Assembly (NCBI RefSeq): GCF_001402915.1
Contig: NZ_CP012945.1
Location: 3,263,501 to 3,327,500, forward strand
DNA: 64,000 nt
Source of the DNA: Devosia sp. A16
GTDB taxonomy: Bacteria > Pseudomonadota > Alphaproteobacteria > Rhizobiales > Devosiaceae
Reading direction: 5' to 3'
In this document: one piece after another, positions 42,246-51,700 of the stretch
Layout of the letters: every line of letters starts with the position of its first letter
How positions within the stretch are numbered: the first letter of the stretch is position 1
Notes under the pieces: generated by a model
What the model was told of the DNA's origin: nothing
The model's database searches: none
Seen by the model: only the letters and a program-made list of their open reading frames with translations
Position numbers and translations under genes: made by a program

Positions 42246-43451
42246 GTGAAGCTGTTGTTCAGTGCCATCAACTGCACCCTCGACACCAGCAATGGTGCCG
42301 CCATCAGCATCAGGACATTTCTGAACTTTCTCAGCCGCTATGGCGTCGAGTGTCGCTCGCTGAGCGCCAATGTCTACGACCGTCCGGGGCAGGGCAGCAC
42401 ACTGCAGAACCTGATGTCGACCGGAGCGCTGCCGGTCCAGGAGCCCGGCCTGCCGCAGACCTTGTGGCTGGGTATCGATGGCGAGGTGCAGCACTACATC
42501 GAATATACCCAGCACATGACGCAACGCGACTTCACGGTGGAAGAAGAGCAGACGCTCTACAACCGTGCGCTGCGCATGCTCGACACTTACCAGCCGGACA
42601 TCCTGCTGCTCTACGGCTCCCGTCGCTACGAACGCTCCCTGCTGCGCAAGGCGCGGGAGCGGGGAATCGCCACGGTGTTCTACCTGGTCCACCCCGGCTA
42701 CCGGAAGCTCGAAGCTTTCACCCATGTCGATCACATCTTCACCGACACCGAGGCGACGCGGCAGCTGTTCGCCGATCGCTTCGGCTTCAACTGCGAAGTC
42801 ATCGGCAAATTCATCGACAAGCCGGTCGCGCCGGCCAATGCCCGCCCGCCCGAATACGTGACCTTCATCAATCCCTCGTCGGAAAAGGGCGTAACGCTGT
42901 TCCTGCGCATCGTCGAACTGGCGGCCGCAACCCTGCCGGAGGCGAAGTTTCTCGTGGTCGAGAGCCGCAGCAAGCTGTCCGACGCCGAGCAGCGGACCGG
43001 CATCGACCTCTCGCGCTATCCCAATCTGACGAGGGTCGGGCTGCAGAAGGACATGGGCGCCGTCTTCGCGGCGACAAAGGTGCTGCTGGCGTTGTCGCTC
43101 TGGCATGACAGCGGACCGCGCGTATCGGTCGAAGCCCTGTCGATGGGCATCCCAGCTGTGGTCACCAACAGGGGTGGTTTGCCGGAGCTGGTGGGCAATG
43201 CTGGCATCGTCATCGATCCGCCGGCGCCACTGGTGAAGGATCACTGGCTGGTGCCGCCGCGCACCGACGCCATTCCCTGGGTCGAGGTGCTGCGCAGCCT
43301 GCTCACCGACAATGAGGTCTACCAGCAGTACCGGCAGGCATCGTTCGAGCGCTGGCGCGAGCATGATCCGGCGCTGCGGCTCCCGCGGATCGTCGCCGGA
43401 CTGGAGGAGCTCGTCAGGGACGTGAAGGCCCGCGCGACCGTCAAAGCATGA
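42246..43451 (+). CDS. Glycosyltransferase, GT4 type
   Basis: A 401-residue GT-B glycosyltransferase. The GTG at 42246 is chosen because the product then begins VKLLFSAINCTLDTSNGAA, the usual first beta strand and donor loop, with GGGAAG upstream; an ATG at 42204 adds 14 residues with no ribosome site. The C-terminal domain has FINPSSEKG, and SGPRVSVEALSMGIPAVVTNRGGLPELVG, the E-x7-type nucleotide-sugar motif of GT4 retaining enzymes. The acceptor is unknown. It overlaps the next gene by 4 bp. Confidence 0.83.
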   Translation: MKLLFSAINCTLDTSNGAAISIRTFLNFLSRYGVECRSLSANVYDRPGQGSTLQNLMSTGALPVQEPGLPQTLWLGIDGEVQHYIEYTQHMTQRDFTVEEEQTLYNRALRMLDTYQPDILLLYGSRRYERSLLRKARERGIATVFYLVHPGYRKLEAFTHVDHIFTDTEATRQLFADRFGFNCEVIGKFIDKPVAPANARPPEYVTFINPSSEKGVTLFLRIVELAAATLPEAKFLVVESRSKLSDAEQRTGIDLSRYPNLTRVGLQKDMGAVFAATKVLLALSLWHDSGPRVSVEALSMGIPAVVTNRGGLPELVGNAGIVIDPPAPLVKDHWLVPPRTDAIPWVEVLRSLLTDNEVYQQYRQASFERWREHDPALRLPRIVAGLEELVRDVKARATVKA

Positions 43452-44326
43452 GCCGGCAGGCAGGACTGCGAGCCGAGCGAAAGCACCTCGCGGTGCAGCT
43501 GCCGAGCGGCTTTGCCGAACTCTCCTACATCGTCTACGAACCGCCGAGGTCACGCCGGACGGTATTGTGCCTGCATGATTTTCTCGGCAACGCCACCGAT
43601 TTCAGCCGGCTTGCCACCATGCTTGTCGGGCACGGCTTCCGGGTCATCTGCCCCGATCTGCCCGGGCGCGGCGAGAGCGCCTATCTCGACCCGGCCGACT
43701 ACAACCCGCACACCTACATGGTCTCGCTGGTGTCGCTCGTCCAATCGACCGGCGAGCATCGGATCGCCGCCATCGGCAAGGGCTGGGGCGCCTTGCTTGC
43801 CCTAGGGCTGTTGCAGACGCAGGAAGCCTCCATCACCAAGCTGATCCTTGCCGACCTTGGCATGCCTTGGCGGCTCACGGTGGACGACGCGATTGCTGCC
43901 GCCGCCGCCGGCCCGGGCTTCACCAGCCTTGAGGAGGCCCGCCGGATGCTGGCGGAGTCGATCGAGTTCAAGGGCCTGCCGCCGCGGCAAGCGCTGTCGC
44001 TGATCGATGGCAGGCTGCGGCAAGTGAGCGCCGGCTATGGCCTCGATTTCGATCCGGCAATCCTTACCTCGGAAGCGACCACGCGATTTTCCAAGGTCAG
44101 TACGGCAGGCCTGCTCGCAGGCCTCAAAGCCAGGACGCTCTATCTGTCGGCCGGTCCGATTACCCCGCGCGACAGGGCAAAGCTGCGCGAGATTGCGTCA
44201 CAGGCTCCGCAGCGCACGTTCCATTTCGCCGGCGATCTGTCACGCGCCGCTCGAATCCATTTTTCCAGTGCACATGAGCAACTGCTGACCTTCGGTTTCC
44301 TGATGCATCGTTTCCTGCCCGAGTGA
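43448..44326 (+). CDS. Alpha/beta-hydrolase-fold protein without the nucleophile
   Basis: A 292-residue alpha/beta-hydrolase fold: LCLHDFLGNATDF (oxyanion-hole loop) and VICPDLPGRGES are clear. The nucleophile elbow, normally G-x-S-x-G, reads GKGWG, so the catalytic Ser is replaced by Gly. The C-terminal His/Asp are also not obvious. It may be a non-hydrolytic binding or accessory protein to the glycosyltransferase, with which it overlaps by 4 bp (ATGA). Confidence 0.75.
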   Translation: MSRQAGLRAERKHLAVQLPSGFAELSYIVYEPPRSRRTVLCLHDFLGNATDFSRLATMLVGHGFRVICPDLPGRGESAYLDPADYNPHTYMVSLVSLVQSTGEHRIAAIGKGWGALLALGLLQTQEASITKLILADLGMPWRLTVDDAIAAAAAGPGFTSLEEARRMLAESIEFKGLPPRQALSLIDGRLRQVSAGYGLDFDPAILTSEATTRFSKVSTAGLLAGLKARTLYLSAGPITPRDRAKLREIASQAPQRTFHFAGDLSRAARIHFSSAHEQLLTFGFLMHRFLPE

Positions 44327-44340
44327 GTCTTGGCCAGCAG

Positions 44341-45204
44341 TTAACCGGCGGCAGCGGCACTGCGCGTCAGGTCATCGAACTCATCGAGCCAGTAGCCGAA
44401 GCGCTTCATCAGCTCGCGGTTTGCGCTTACCACCTTGGCAACCTGCGCCTCGGAAAGCCGCTCCCGCCACTCCCCCGATCGTCCCGACCGGAAGAAGGCT
44501 TTGGCCTGCGGCGGCCGCTCGGCAAAGCCGGCCCTGGCCTCCACCGCCCTCAGGTTCTCGAACGAACTTTCTTCGATCGCCGCGGCGAGCTGCGCCTCGG
44601 TCACGTCCATCTTCAGGAAGCGGACGATCTTGCCGAAATGCTGCGGGGGATCGTCCAGCAGGTCCTCATAGCGGGTGACGATGATGCGGTCGTGCGGTTT
44701 GGTCCATGAGCCGACATTCTCGCTCCATGACCCGACCATCTCGTAGGCTCCTAGTCGCGGCCGATCGAGCTCGCGGCCACTCTGGTTCATCAGCGCAATC
44801 GTCTTGTCGACGTCCCGTTCGCGGAAGTCGCTGTAGGAGACTGCAATATCGAGCGGGTTGCGCAGCAGATAGACCGCGCCGGCCGTGACGTCGGGCGTGA
44901 TGGTCGCGGTGCCGTGATGGACGGCCACCATCGAGTGGGTCTTGAGCAAGAGGAAGTTCGGCGTCTGCTTGGCCATGGCCCGGTGCGCCAGTGGCCGGAC
45001 CTGGGCCAGCTCGGCGTTGCTCGCCTCATGGATCGGTTTGCGGAGGTAGGGCGCATAGAAGCTGCCCGAGTTCTCATCGGGGATGATTTCGCTTAGGCTG
45101 TCGAGCTGTCCCTTCAGCCCGCCCGTGATCAGCGAGGTCAGGACCGCCCGGGTCCAGGTATTTCCGGATTTCGGGTAAGACGCGATCCAGTAGATGAAGC
45201 CCAT
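44341..45204 (-). CDS. PAPS-dependent sulfotransferase
   Basis: A 287-residue sulfotransferase. The 5'-phosphosulfate loop YPKSGNTWTR is near residue 10, the 3'-phosphate site is RNPLDIAVSY, and the C-terminal FFRSGRSGEWRE matches the RxGxxGDW-type PAPS motif. It moves sulfate from PAPS to a hydroxyl or amine of an unknown acceptor, perhaps a glycan or the product of the convergent glycosyltransferase gene (inference). The gene follows the zinc-finger gene 67 bp downstream on the same strand. Confidence 0.9.
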   Translation of the reverse strand: MGFIYWIASYPKSGNTWTRAVLTSLITGGLKGQLDSLSEIIPDENSGSFYAPYLRKPIHEASNAELAQVRPLAHRAMAKQTPNFLLLKTHSMVAVHHGTATITPDVTAGAVYLLRNPLDIAVSYSDFRERDVDKTIALMNQSGRELDRPRLGAYEMVGSWSENVGSWTKPHDRIIVTRYEDLLDDPPQHFGKIVRFLKMDVTEAQLAAAIEESSFENLRAVEARAGFAERPPQAKAFFRSGRSGEWRERLSEAQVAKVVSANRELMKRFGYWLDEFDDLTRSAAAAG

Positions 45205-45271
45205 CGTGCGATCAGTCCTCGTGACTCACGGAGCTTATGACTGGTGCCGCCAAAACGAAAGTCGGTCGCCG

Positions 45272-45586
45272 TCAATGTTCGATGCCTGACAGCGGCCGGA
45301 ATGCCTGGCCGTCGGGCAGAACGACATCGTCGATGAAGCAGTAGCGCCAGGTTTCGCCGATCTCGTAGGACTGGATCACCGGGTGCCCGGTCGTGTGAAA
45401 GTGCCGGCGGGCATGGCGGTTGGGCGACTCGTCACAGCAGCCGACATGGCCACAGACCAGGCACACCCTCAGATGCACCCAGCCATCTCCCCGCGCCACG
45501 CATTCGGAACAGGTTTCCGCCGAACTCGGTGTGACGTCGCGTATCAGTGCGCCGTGAGCGCACGGGCAGACTTCATCGCTTGCCAT
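45272..45586 (-). CDS. UBP-type zinc finger protein
   Basis: A 104-residue protein that is nearly all a UBP (ZnF) domain: CPCAHG, ETCSEC, LRVCLVCGHVGCCD and paired His in NRHARRHFHTTGHP are the metal ligands. In eukaryotes the domain binds the ubiquitin C-terminus; in bacteria its partner is unknown. The ATG at 45586 lies 14 bp inside the histidine kinase gene, so they are coupled. Bacterial UBP proteins often sit with flavin reductase and sensor genes, as here. Confidence 0.85.
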   Translation of the reverse strand: MASDEVCPCAHGALIRDVTPSSAETCSECVARGDGWVHLRVCLVCGHVGCCDESPNRHARRHFHTTGHPVIQSYEIGETWRYCFIDDVVLPDGQAFRPLSGIEH

Positions 45587-47012
45587 TGGTCTTCTCCGGC
45601 GTGGTCGGGCGGCTGAGCCGCAGCGGCAGCACGATGCGGAACTCAGTTCGCCCGGGCCGCGAGGTGAAGCTGATCCGCCCGCGGTGCCGGTTGACCACGA
45701 TATTGTGCGCGATGTGCAGCCCGAGGCCGGTGCCGACACCCTGTGCCTTGGTGGTGAAGAACGGCTCGAAAATGCGCCGTCCGACCTCGTCGGGGATGCC
45801 CGGCCCGCTATCGGCGATCAGCACCTCGACCTCTTCGCCCAGCCGCCTCGCTCCCACCTCGAGCTTGCCCTCGCCATCCATCGCCTGCACCGCGTTGTCG
45901 ATCAGGTTGGTCCATACCTGGTTGAGCTCGCCGGCATAGGCCTCGATCCGGGGCAGTGCCGGCTCGTACATTCTGGTGACCGCCACCCCGTGCTTCAGCT
46001 TGTGGTTGAGGATCATCAGCGTGTCGTCGAGGCTCATGGCGATGTCGACATCCTGCACCGGCGCCTGGTCGAGATAGGCGTAGGATTTCACTGACTTGAC
46101 GATGCTCGAGATGACCTTGGAGGCCACTTCGATCTCTTCCAGAAGCTGCTGCGCCGCCAGCCCGCGTCCCAGCCACTGCAGCACTGGGGCGACATGATCG
46201 GCGGCAAAGCCGGCCAATACCGACTCGAGTCGCTCGACCGACCAGCCGTAGGCGGCAAGGGCAGGAGCGATTTCCCAGGGCTCGGCGAGCCCCAGTGCTT
46301 CCAGCCGCTGGCTCAGCCGGGACTCGATCCGGCGGGCCTCGGCGTCCGAGCAACGGGTGGCACGGCAATCGGCAATGCTGCGCTCGAGCTCGGCGAGCGC
46401 CCGCCGCTCCCCGGGCGTCATCGCCAGCATGCTGAGCTCGACGGTGCGGCGTCGCCACTCCTCGAACGCCTCGCTGAGGTAGCCGGTCGAGCGCTGGATC
46501 GCCGCCGCCGGGTTGTTGAGCTCATGCGCGAGGCCTGCCGCCAGCGTGCCCAGTGCCGCGAGCTTGTCCGACTGCACCAGCGACGCTTCGGTGCTCCTCA
46601 GTCGCGAGGTCACCGTGCGCAGCAGCGTCGCCGCCGCTTCCGGCCGTCGCGCCAGCAACTGCCGGAACGCTTCCGGGCCGATCGCCAGCAGTTCGCTTGG
46701 CTCGGTGGCCCGCACCGAAGCAGTGCGCGCCGCCTGCTCGAGAAGCGACATTTCGCCCAGCACCTCGCCCGGCCCGCGCGTCGCCAGCGTCACTTCGCGT
46801 GCCCCGTCCGCCTTGGTCACTTCCACCGCGCCCGTGAGGATAAGGTAGAGCGAGCCGCCTTGCTCGCCCTCGCGGATGAACACCTCGCCGGGTGCGACGT
46901 TGATCCGCTGGCCGGCATTCCACAGTTCGCCCGCTTCCGCGTCGCTCAGCTCGGCGAAGATCGGCACCCGACGGATCAGGGCGGTGGTCTCGATGCTGGC
47001 GGCGGCGGACAT
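45573..47012 (-). CDS. Cyclic-nucleotide-binding sensor histidine kinase
   Basis: A 479-residue soluble kinase. Residues 10-130 form a cyclic-nucleotide-binding domain (PGEVFIREGEQGGSLYLILTGAVEV, with GEVLGEMSLLEQAARTASVRA as the phosphate-binding cassette region). The His box is GLAHELNNPAAA and the ATPase has NLIDNAVQAMDG, DSGPGIP and GTGLGLHIAHNIV. No membrane segment. It starts three bases after the response-regulator gene's stop. It may sense cAMP/cGMP made by the cyclase encoded at the start of the same operon (inference). Confidence 0.88.
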   Translation of the reverse strand: MSAAASIETTALIRRVPIFAELSDAEAGELWNAGQRINVAPGEVFIREGEQGGSLYLILTGAVEVTKADGAREVTLATRGPGEVLGEMSLLEQAARTASVRATEPSELLAIGPEAFRQLLARRPEAAATLLRTVTSRLRSTEASLVQSDKLAALGTLAAGLAHELNNPAAAIQRSTGYLSEAFEEWRRRTVELSMLAMTPGERRALAELERSIADCRATRCSDAEARRIESRLSQRLEALGLAEPWEIAPALAAYGWSVERLESVLAGFAADHVAPVLQWLGRGLAAQQLLEEIEVASKVISSIVKSVKSYAYLDQAPVQDVDIAMSLDDTLMILNHKLKHGVAVTRMYEPALPRIEAYAGELNQVWTNLIDNAVQAMDGEGKLEVGARRLGEEVEVLIADSGPGIPDEVGRRIFEPFFTTKAQGVGTGLGLHIAHNIVVNRHRGRISFTSRPGRTEFRIVLPLRLSRPTTPEKTNGKR

Positions 47013-47015
47013 GGC

Positions 47016-48713
47016 TCAGCTACCGGCAGCCGCCGGCCGCTGCGCGGGCGCCGGACCACGCAGATGCTGGTGCACGAACGTTACCGCCATTGCCCCCTCG
47101 CCGACCGCCGAGGCGATGCGCTTGGTCGATTGTCGCCGCACATCGCCGGCGACGAAAATCCCCGGCACGCTGGTTTCCAGCCAGAACGGCTCGCGCTCGG
47201 CGAGCCAGCCCTCGGGCTTGCGAGAAGCCTCACGCACCAGCTCCGGCCCCGACAGGATGAAGCCCTGCGCGTCGAGTTGCAGTTTGCCCTTCAGCCAGTC
47301 GGTGCGCGGCGAAGCGCCGATGAACACGAACACCGCCCGCGCCGGCACTTCGGTCACCGCGCCCGTGGCGCTGTCGAGCACCGCCACCTTCTCGAGACTC
47401 TCTTCGCCAATCAGCGCGCTGATCGCGGCGCCGGTCTGCACCGAGACGTTCGCCGTCTCCTCGATCCGCTCGATCAGGTAGTGCGACATGCTGTCGGCGA
47501 GCGATTTGCCGCGCACCAGCAGCGTCACCGATCGGGCGAAGCGGGCGAGGTGCAGGGCCGCCTGTCCGGCGGAGTTGCCCGCTCCGACGACGAACACATC
47601 CTGACCGGTGGTGCCCATCGCCTCGGTCATCGCCGCGCCATAGTAGAGCCCGGCCCCCGACAGACGCTCGGCGCCGGGCACGTCGAGCAACCGGTACGAC
47701 ACGCCGGTCGCGACGATCAGCGCCTGTGCCGCGACCTTGCTGCCGTTGCTCAGCGTCAGGATGTGATAGCCGTCCTGCGTTTCGAGCTGCAGCGCCTCGA
47801 CCGGCGTCAGGATTTCGGCGCCGAAGCGCCGTGCCTGCTGCACGCCGCGGCGCGTCAGGTCGGCACCGCTGAGCCCCACCGGAAAGCCGAGATAGTTCTC
47901 GATCCGTGAACTGGTGCCGGCCTGTCCGCCCGGTGCCTCGCGCTCGACCAGCAAGGTCTTGAGGCCCTCCGACGCGCCATAGACGGCGGCGGCGAGGCCG
48001 GCCGGACCGGTGCCGACCACCACCAGGTCATAGGTCTGGGCTACCGCATGGGTATGCAGCCCGATCTTTTCGGCGAGCGCCGCGATGGTCGGACGTGACA
48101 GCGCCGTGCCGTCGGCCAGGATGACCAGCGGCAGCGGCTCGGCCGCGGCGCCCGCCAGCTCGCGCAAGGTCGTCGCCTCGGCATCCGTCTCGATATCGAG
48201 CCAGCGATAGGGGACGAGATTGCGGGCGAGGAAGTCGCGCACCCGGTGTCCGTCCGCCAGCCAGCGATGGCCGACCACCCGCACCCCCTCGAAGACCGGC
48301 TGGTAGTTGGCGCGCCAGTCGTCAAGCAGATCGTCCAGCACCGGATAGAGCTGCTCTTCCGGCGGATGCCACGGCTTCATCAGATAGTGGTCGAGCTTCA
48401 CTTCGTTGATCGCCCGGATCGCCGCATCGGTATCGGCATAGGCGGTGAGCAGCACGCGCCGCGCCTCGGGATAGAGCTCCATCGCCCTAGCGAGGAACTC
48501 GACGCCGCTCATCGCCGGCATGCGCTGGTCGACGATGAACAGCGCGACGACGCGGCCGGCGAGCTTGAGCTCACCCAGCACCTCCAGCGCCTCTGACCCC
48601 GACCCGGCGCGCTCGACATCGTAGTCGGCGCCATAGTGGCGCCTAAGGTCGCGCGCCACCGCGGCGAGCACCGAAGGCTCGTCGTCGACCGCAAGGATCA
48701 CCGGCTTTTCCAT
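47016..48713 (-). CDS. Response regulator fused to a thioredoxin-reductase-like flavoprotein
   Basis: A 565-residue fusion. Residues 1-125 are a receiver domain with VDDEPS, phospho-accepting Asp in FIVDQRMPAMSG and the LMKPWHPPEEQL end. A thioredoxin-like linker domain follows (about 140-230), then an FAD/NADPH reductase (VVVGTGPAGLAAAVYGAS; FVVGAGNSAGQAALHLA; GIFVAGDVR). The CxxC redox pair of thioredoxin reductases is missing: its place reads GLYYGAAMTEA. It is therefore unlikely to reduce thioredoxin. Known as a fused response-regulator/reductase family of unclear role. Confidence 0.88.
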   Translation of the reverse strand: MEKPVILAVDDEPSVLAAVARDLRRHYGADYDVERAGSGSEALEVLGELKLAGRVVALFIVDQRMPAMSGVEFLARAMELYPEARRVLLTAYADTDAAIRAINEVKLDHYLMKPWHPPEEQLYPVLDDLLDDWRANYQPVFEGVRVVGHRWLADGHRVRDFLARNLVPYRWLDIETDAEATTLRELAGAAAEPLPLVILADGTALSRPTIAALAEKIGLHTHAVAQTYDLVVVGTGPAGLAAAVYGASEGLKTLLVEREAPGGQAGTSSRIENYLGFPVGLSGADLTRRGVQQARRFGAEILTPVEALQLETQDGYHILTLSNGSKVAAQALIVATGVSYRLLDVPGAERLSGAGLYYGAAMTEAMGTTGQDVFVVGAGNSAGQAALHLARFARSVTLLVRGKSLADSMSHYLIERIEETANVSVQTGAAISALIGEESLEKVAVLDSATGAVTEVPARAVFVFIGASPRTDWLKGKLQLDAQGFILSGPELVREASRKPEGWLAEREPFWLETSVPGIFVAGDVRRQSTKRIASAVGEGAMAVTFVHQHLRGPAPAQRPAAAGS

Positions 48714-48716
48714 CGG

Positions 48717-51700
48717 CTAGGCCTGAAGCATGTGGGGCGGGGTAGCCGTCGCCGGCGGCAGCTTGATCTCGTCTCGGAGGCTCGCGGCTTCGAGGCGGGC
48801 GTTCGCGGCGAGCTCGCCTTCGCCCTGGACGTCGGCGACATCGCCCAAGACGCTCAGCGCATTGGCGAGATAAGGCTTCAGATTCATGCGACGGAAATAG
48901 CCGATCGCCGAGCTGATGGCGTCGCGTGCCTCGCTCGCACGTTCGAGCCTCAGCAGCGCGCGGGCGAACGGCATGGCCAGCGCTGCGACGACGAAATCAT
49001 CATCGGTCGAGCGGGCGCTGTCGATGGCGCTGCGCAACTGCTCGACCGAACCGGTCGAGCCCTTTTCGAACTCGGCTTCGGCCACGCCGGCGCGGATCAG
49101 GTTGATGTAATAGTCCATGCCGACCGCATCGGCGAGCTTCAGCGAACGCCGGAACTGCGCCAGCGCATCGTCGAGGTTACGCCGGTCGAGCTCGCCGCGG
49201 CCGACGCCGAAATAGCCGGCGCAGGCGCATTCGAGGCCGTTGGCGGACATGGCGAGATCGGCGCCGATATGGGCGTGCTCGAGGCCCTTCTCGATATCAC
49301 CCATGTCATAGTACGCCATACCGGCGCCGATATGCACGTCGGCCCGTTTCACCGGCGAACTGATGCTGGAAACCATCGCCAGCGCCTCGTCGACCAGCGC
49401 GCTGGCTTCGTCGAACTGGCCGAGCCGCGCGAGGGCGATCGCCCGGTAGGTCAGGGCATGGCCGAGAATATCCGGCGCATCCTGCTTGCGCGCCATGTCG
49501 ATCACCTGGGCGAGCTTCTCTTCGCCCGAGCGGGCATCGCGCTCGACCAGCGACCAGGTGGCGATGAACAGCGGCAGCAGCAGCACTTGGTCGTCGCCAG
49601 TCTCGGCGGCGAGCGCCTGCGCCTCCTCGAGATAGCGAAAGCCGCGCGAGGGAAAGCCCGTGACCATGTGGACATTGCCCACCCACGACAGCGCCAGGCC
49701 CAGCCGCCGCTTGTCGCCCAGCTCCCGGGCGATCTGCACGGCCTGCTCGAGCCTTTCCAGCAGGCCGTCATACTGCGCCCGACGGTTGCGCACCCAGGCC
49801 CATTCGAGAATGGCGTCAATGAGCTCGGCGGGCATGGCGCCCGGAAGTTTTTCAAGCGTCGAGAGGATTCGCTCGCGGTGCTCCAGTTCCTCGCTCACCG
49901 CATAGACCCGCCGCGCATTGTCGGCGGCGATCCGCGCATATTGCAGCGTCCGCTCGAGCTCACCGGCCTGCTCGAAATGGTGCGCCAGCATCGCCGCGAA
50001 CTCGTCGCGCCGCTCGGCGAACAGCGCTTCCAGCGCCGCGCCGCAACGCGCGTGCAGGTCCCGCCGGCGCGAGCGCAGTAGCAGGTCATAGGCCGCCTCG
50101 CAGGTCAGGGCATGCTTGAAGATGTATTCGCGCTCGGGGTCGCGCGCCTTCTCGCGCACCAGTTGCTCATAGCTCAGCGTCGCCAGATGCGGCTCGACAT
50201 GCTCGATCCGTTCCGGCGCCGGCCCGCTATGCAGCACCGATTCCAGCACCCGGTGCTGGAACACCCGGCCGATCACCGCCGCCGTCTGGGCCACCCGCTT
50301 GGTGGCGTCGGGCAGCCGGTCGATGCGCGAACTGAGCACTCCCGCCAGCGTGTCGGGAATGCTCGCTTCGAGGATGGCGCGGGTCGCTCGCCAATGCTCG
50401 CCTTCGCGCACCACCTGGCCGCCGTCGATCAGCGAGCGCAGCACCTCCTCGAGATAGAATGGGTTGCCCTCGGAGCGCTCGAGGATCTGCGCCCGGATGC
50501 TCTCGGGCAGCTCTTCGATATGCAGCAGGTTGCCCAGCAGCTCACTCGACCCCGCGGCATTGAGCGGCTCGAGATCGATGCGAGAGAAACTGCTGCCCAG
50601 GCTTCCCTGCAGCCGGTCCAGCAATTGCCAGCTCGCCGCTTTCCGATCCGGCCTGAGGATCGTCACCAGCATGATCGGCTCGAACGCCGCGAGGGTCGCG
50701 ACTTGGGCGATCAGCTCCAGCGTCGCGGAGTCCGACCAGTGCAGGTCATCCATCACCATCACATAGGGCGTCATCCGGCCGTCGGCATGCATCACCGTCT
50801 TGATGGCGTTGACGATCGCCGCCGCGACGCCGTTGACCACCGACTCGCCGGACATGCTGCGCAGCGTCGCTCGGCTGGCCTCGCCTTCCACCGCGATCAT
50901 CGTCTCGTAGAACGGGATGTCGGCGGGGTTGAGCCCCAGCCGCTCGACCCAGGCTGCGATCTTCTCACGCACCGCGGGGGCCGCATCCATGTCGTCGGCG
51001 CCGACGATCGACCGGCCCAGCTGTCGCCACGGATAATAGGGGATCGCCTGGCCGTAGGAGATCGCCCGGGTTTCCCGCCAGATCGGCCGCGGCTCGGGCA
51101 GGGCGTCGCGCAGGTGCTTCAACTCGGCGATCAACCGCGATTTGCCAAGCCCGGCTTCGCCGATCACCGCCACCACCGAGCCGATGCCCTTGGTCAGCTC
51201 GCCGAGCCGGTCACCCAGCAGCCCGAGCTCGTGTGCGCGTCCCACCAGCGGCGAGCTCAGCCCCGCCAGTCCCCGCGTCGCCTCGGGGATCGCCTTGATG
51301 CCTGCGACCTCGTAGGAGTCGACCGCCTCGCTCTTGCCCTTCATCTCGATCCGGCCGCGCGGCCGGAAGTCGAATAGCGCATGCACCAGCTTGTGCGTGT
51401 CGGCGCTGATCAGCACCGTACCCGGCTCGGCCGCCGACTGCAGCCGGGCGGCGACATTAGCCGCATCGCCGAGCGCCGTATACTCGGTCTTGATCGCATC
51501 GCCGACAAAGGCCAAGACGGCCGTGCCGGTATTGATCCCGACCCGAAGGTCGAAATCGACGCCATGCCGCTGTTTGATCCCAGCGGCATATCGCATCGCC
51601 GCCTCCTGCATCTCGAGCCCCGCCCGCACGGCCCGCTCGGCATCGTCCTCATGCGCGATGGGGGCGCCGAACAGCGCCAGCACAGCGTCGCCCATCAGCC

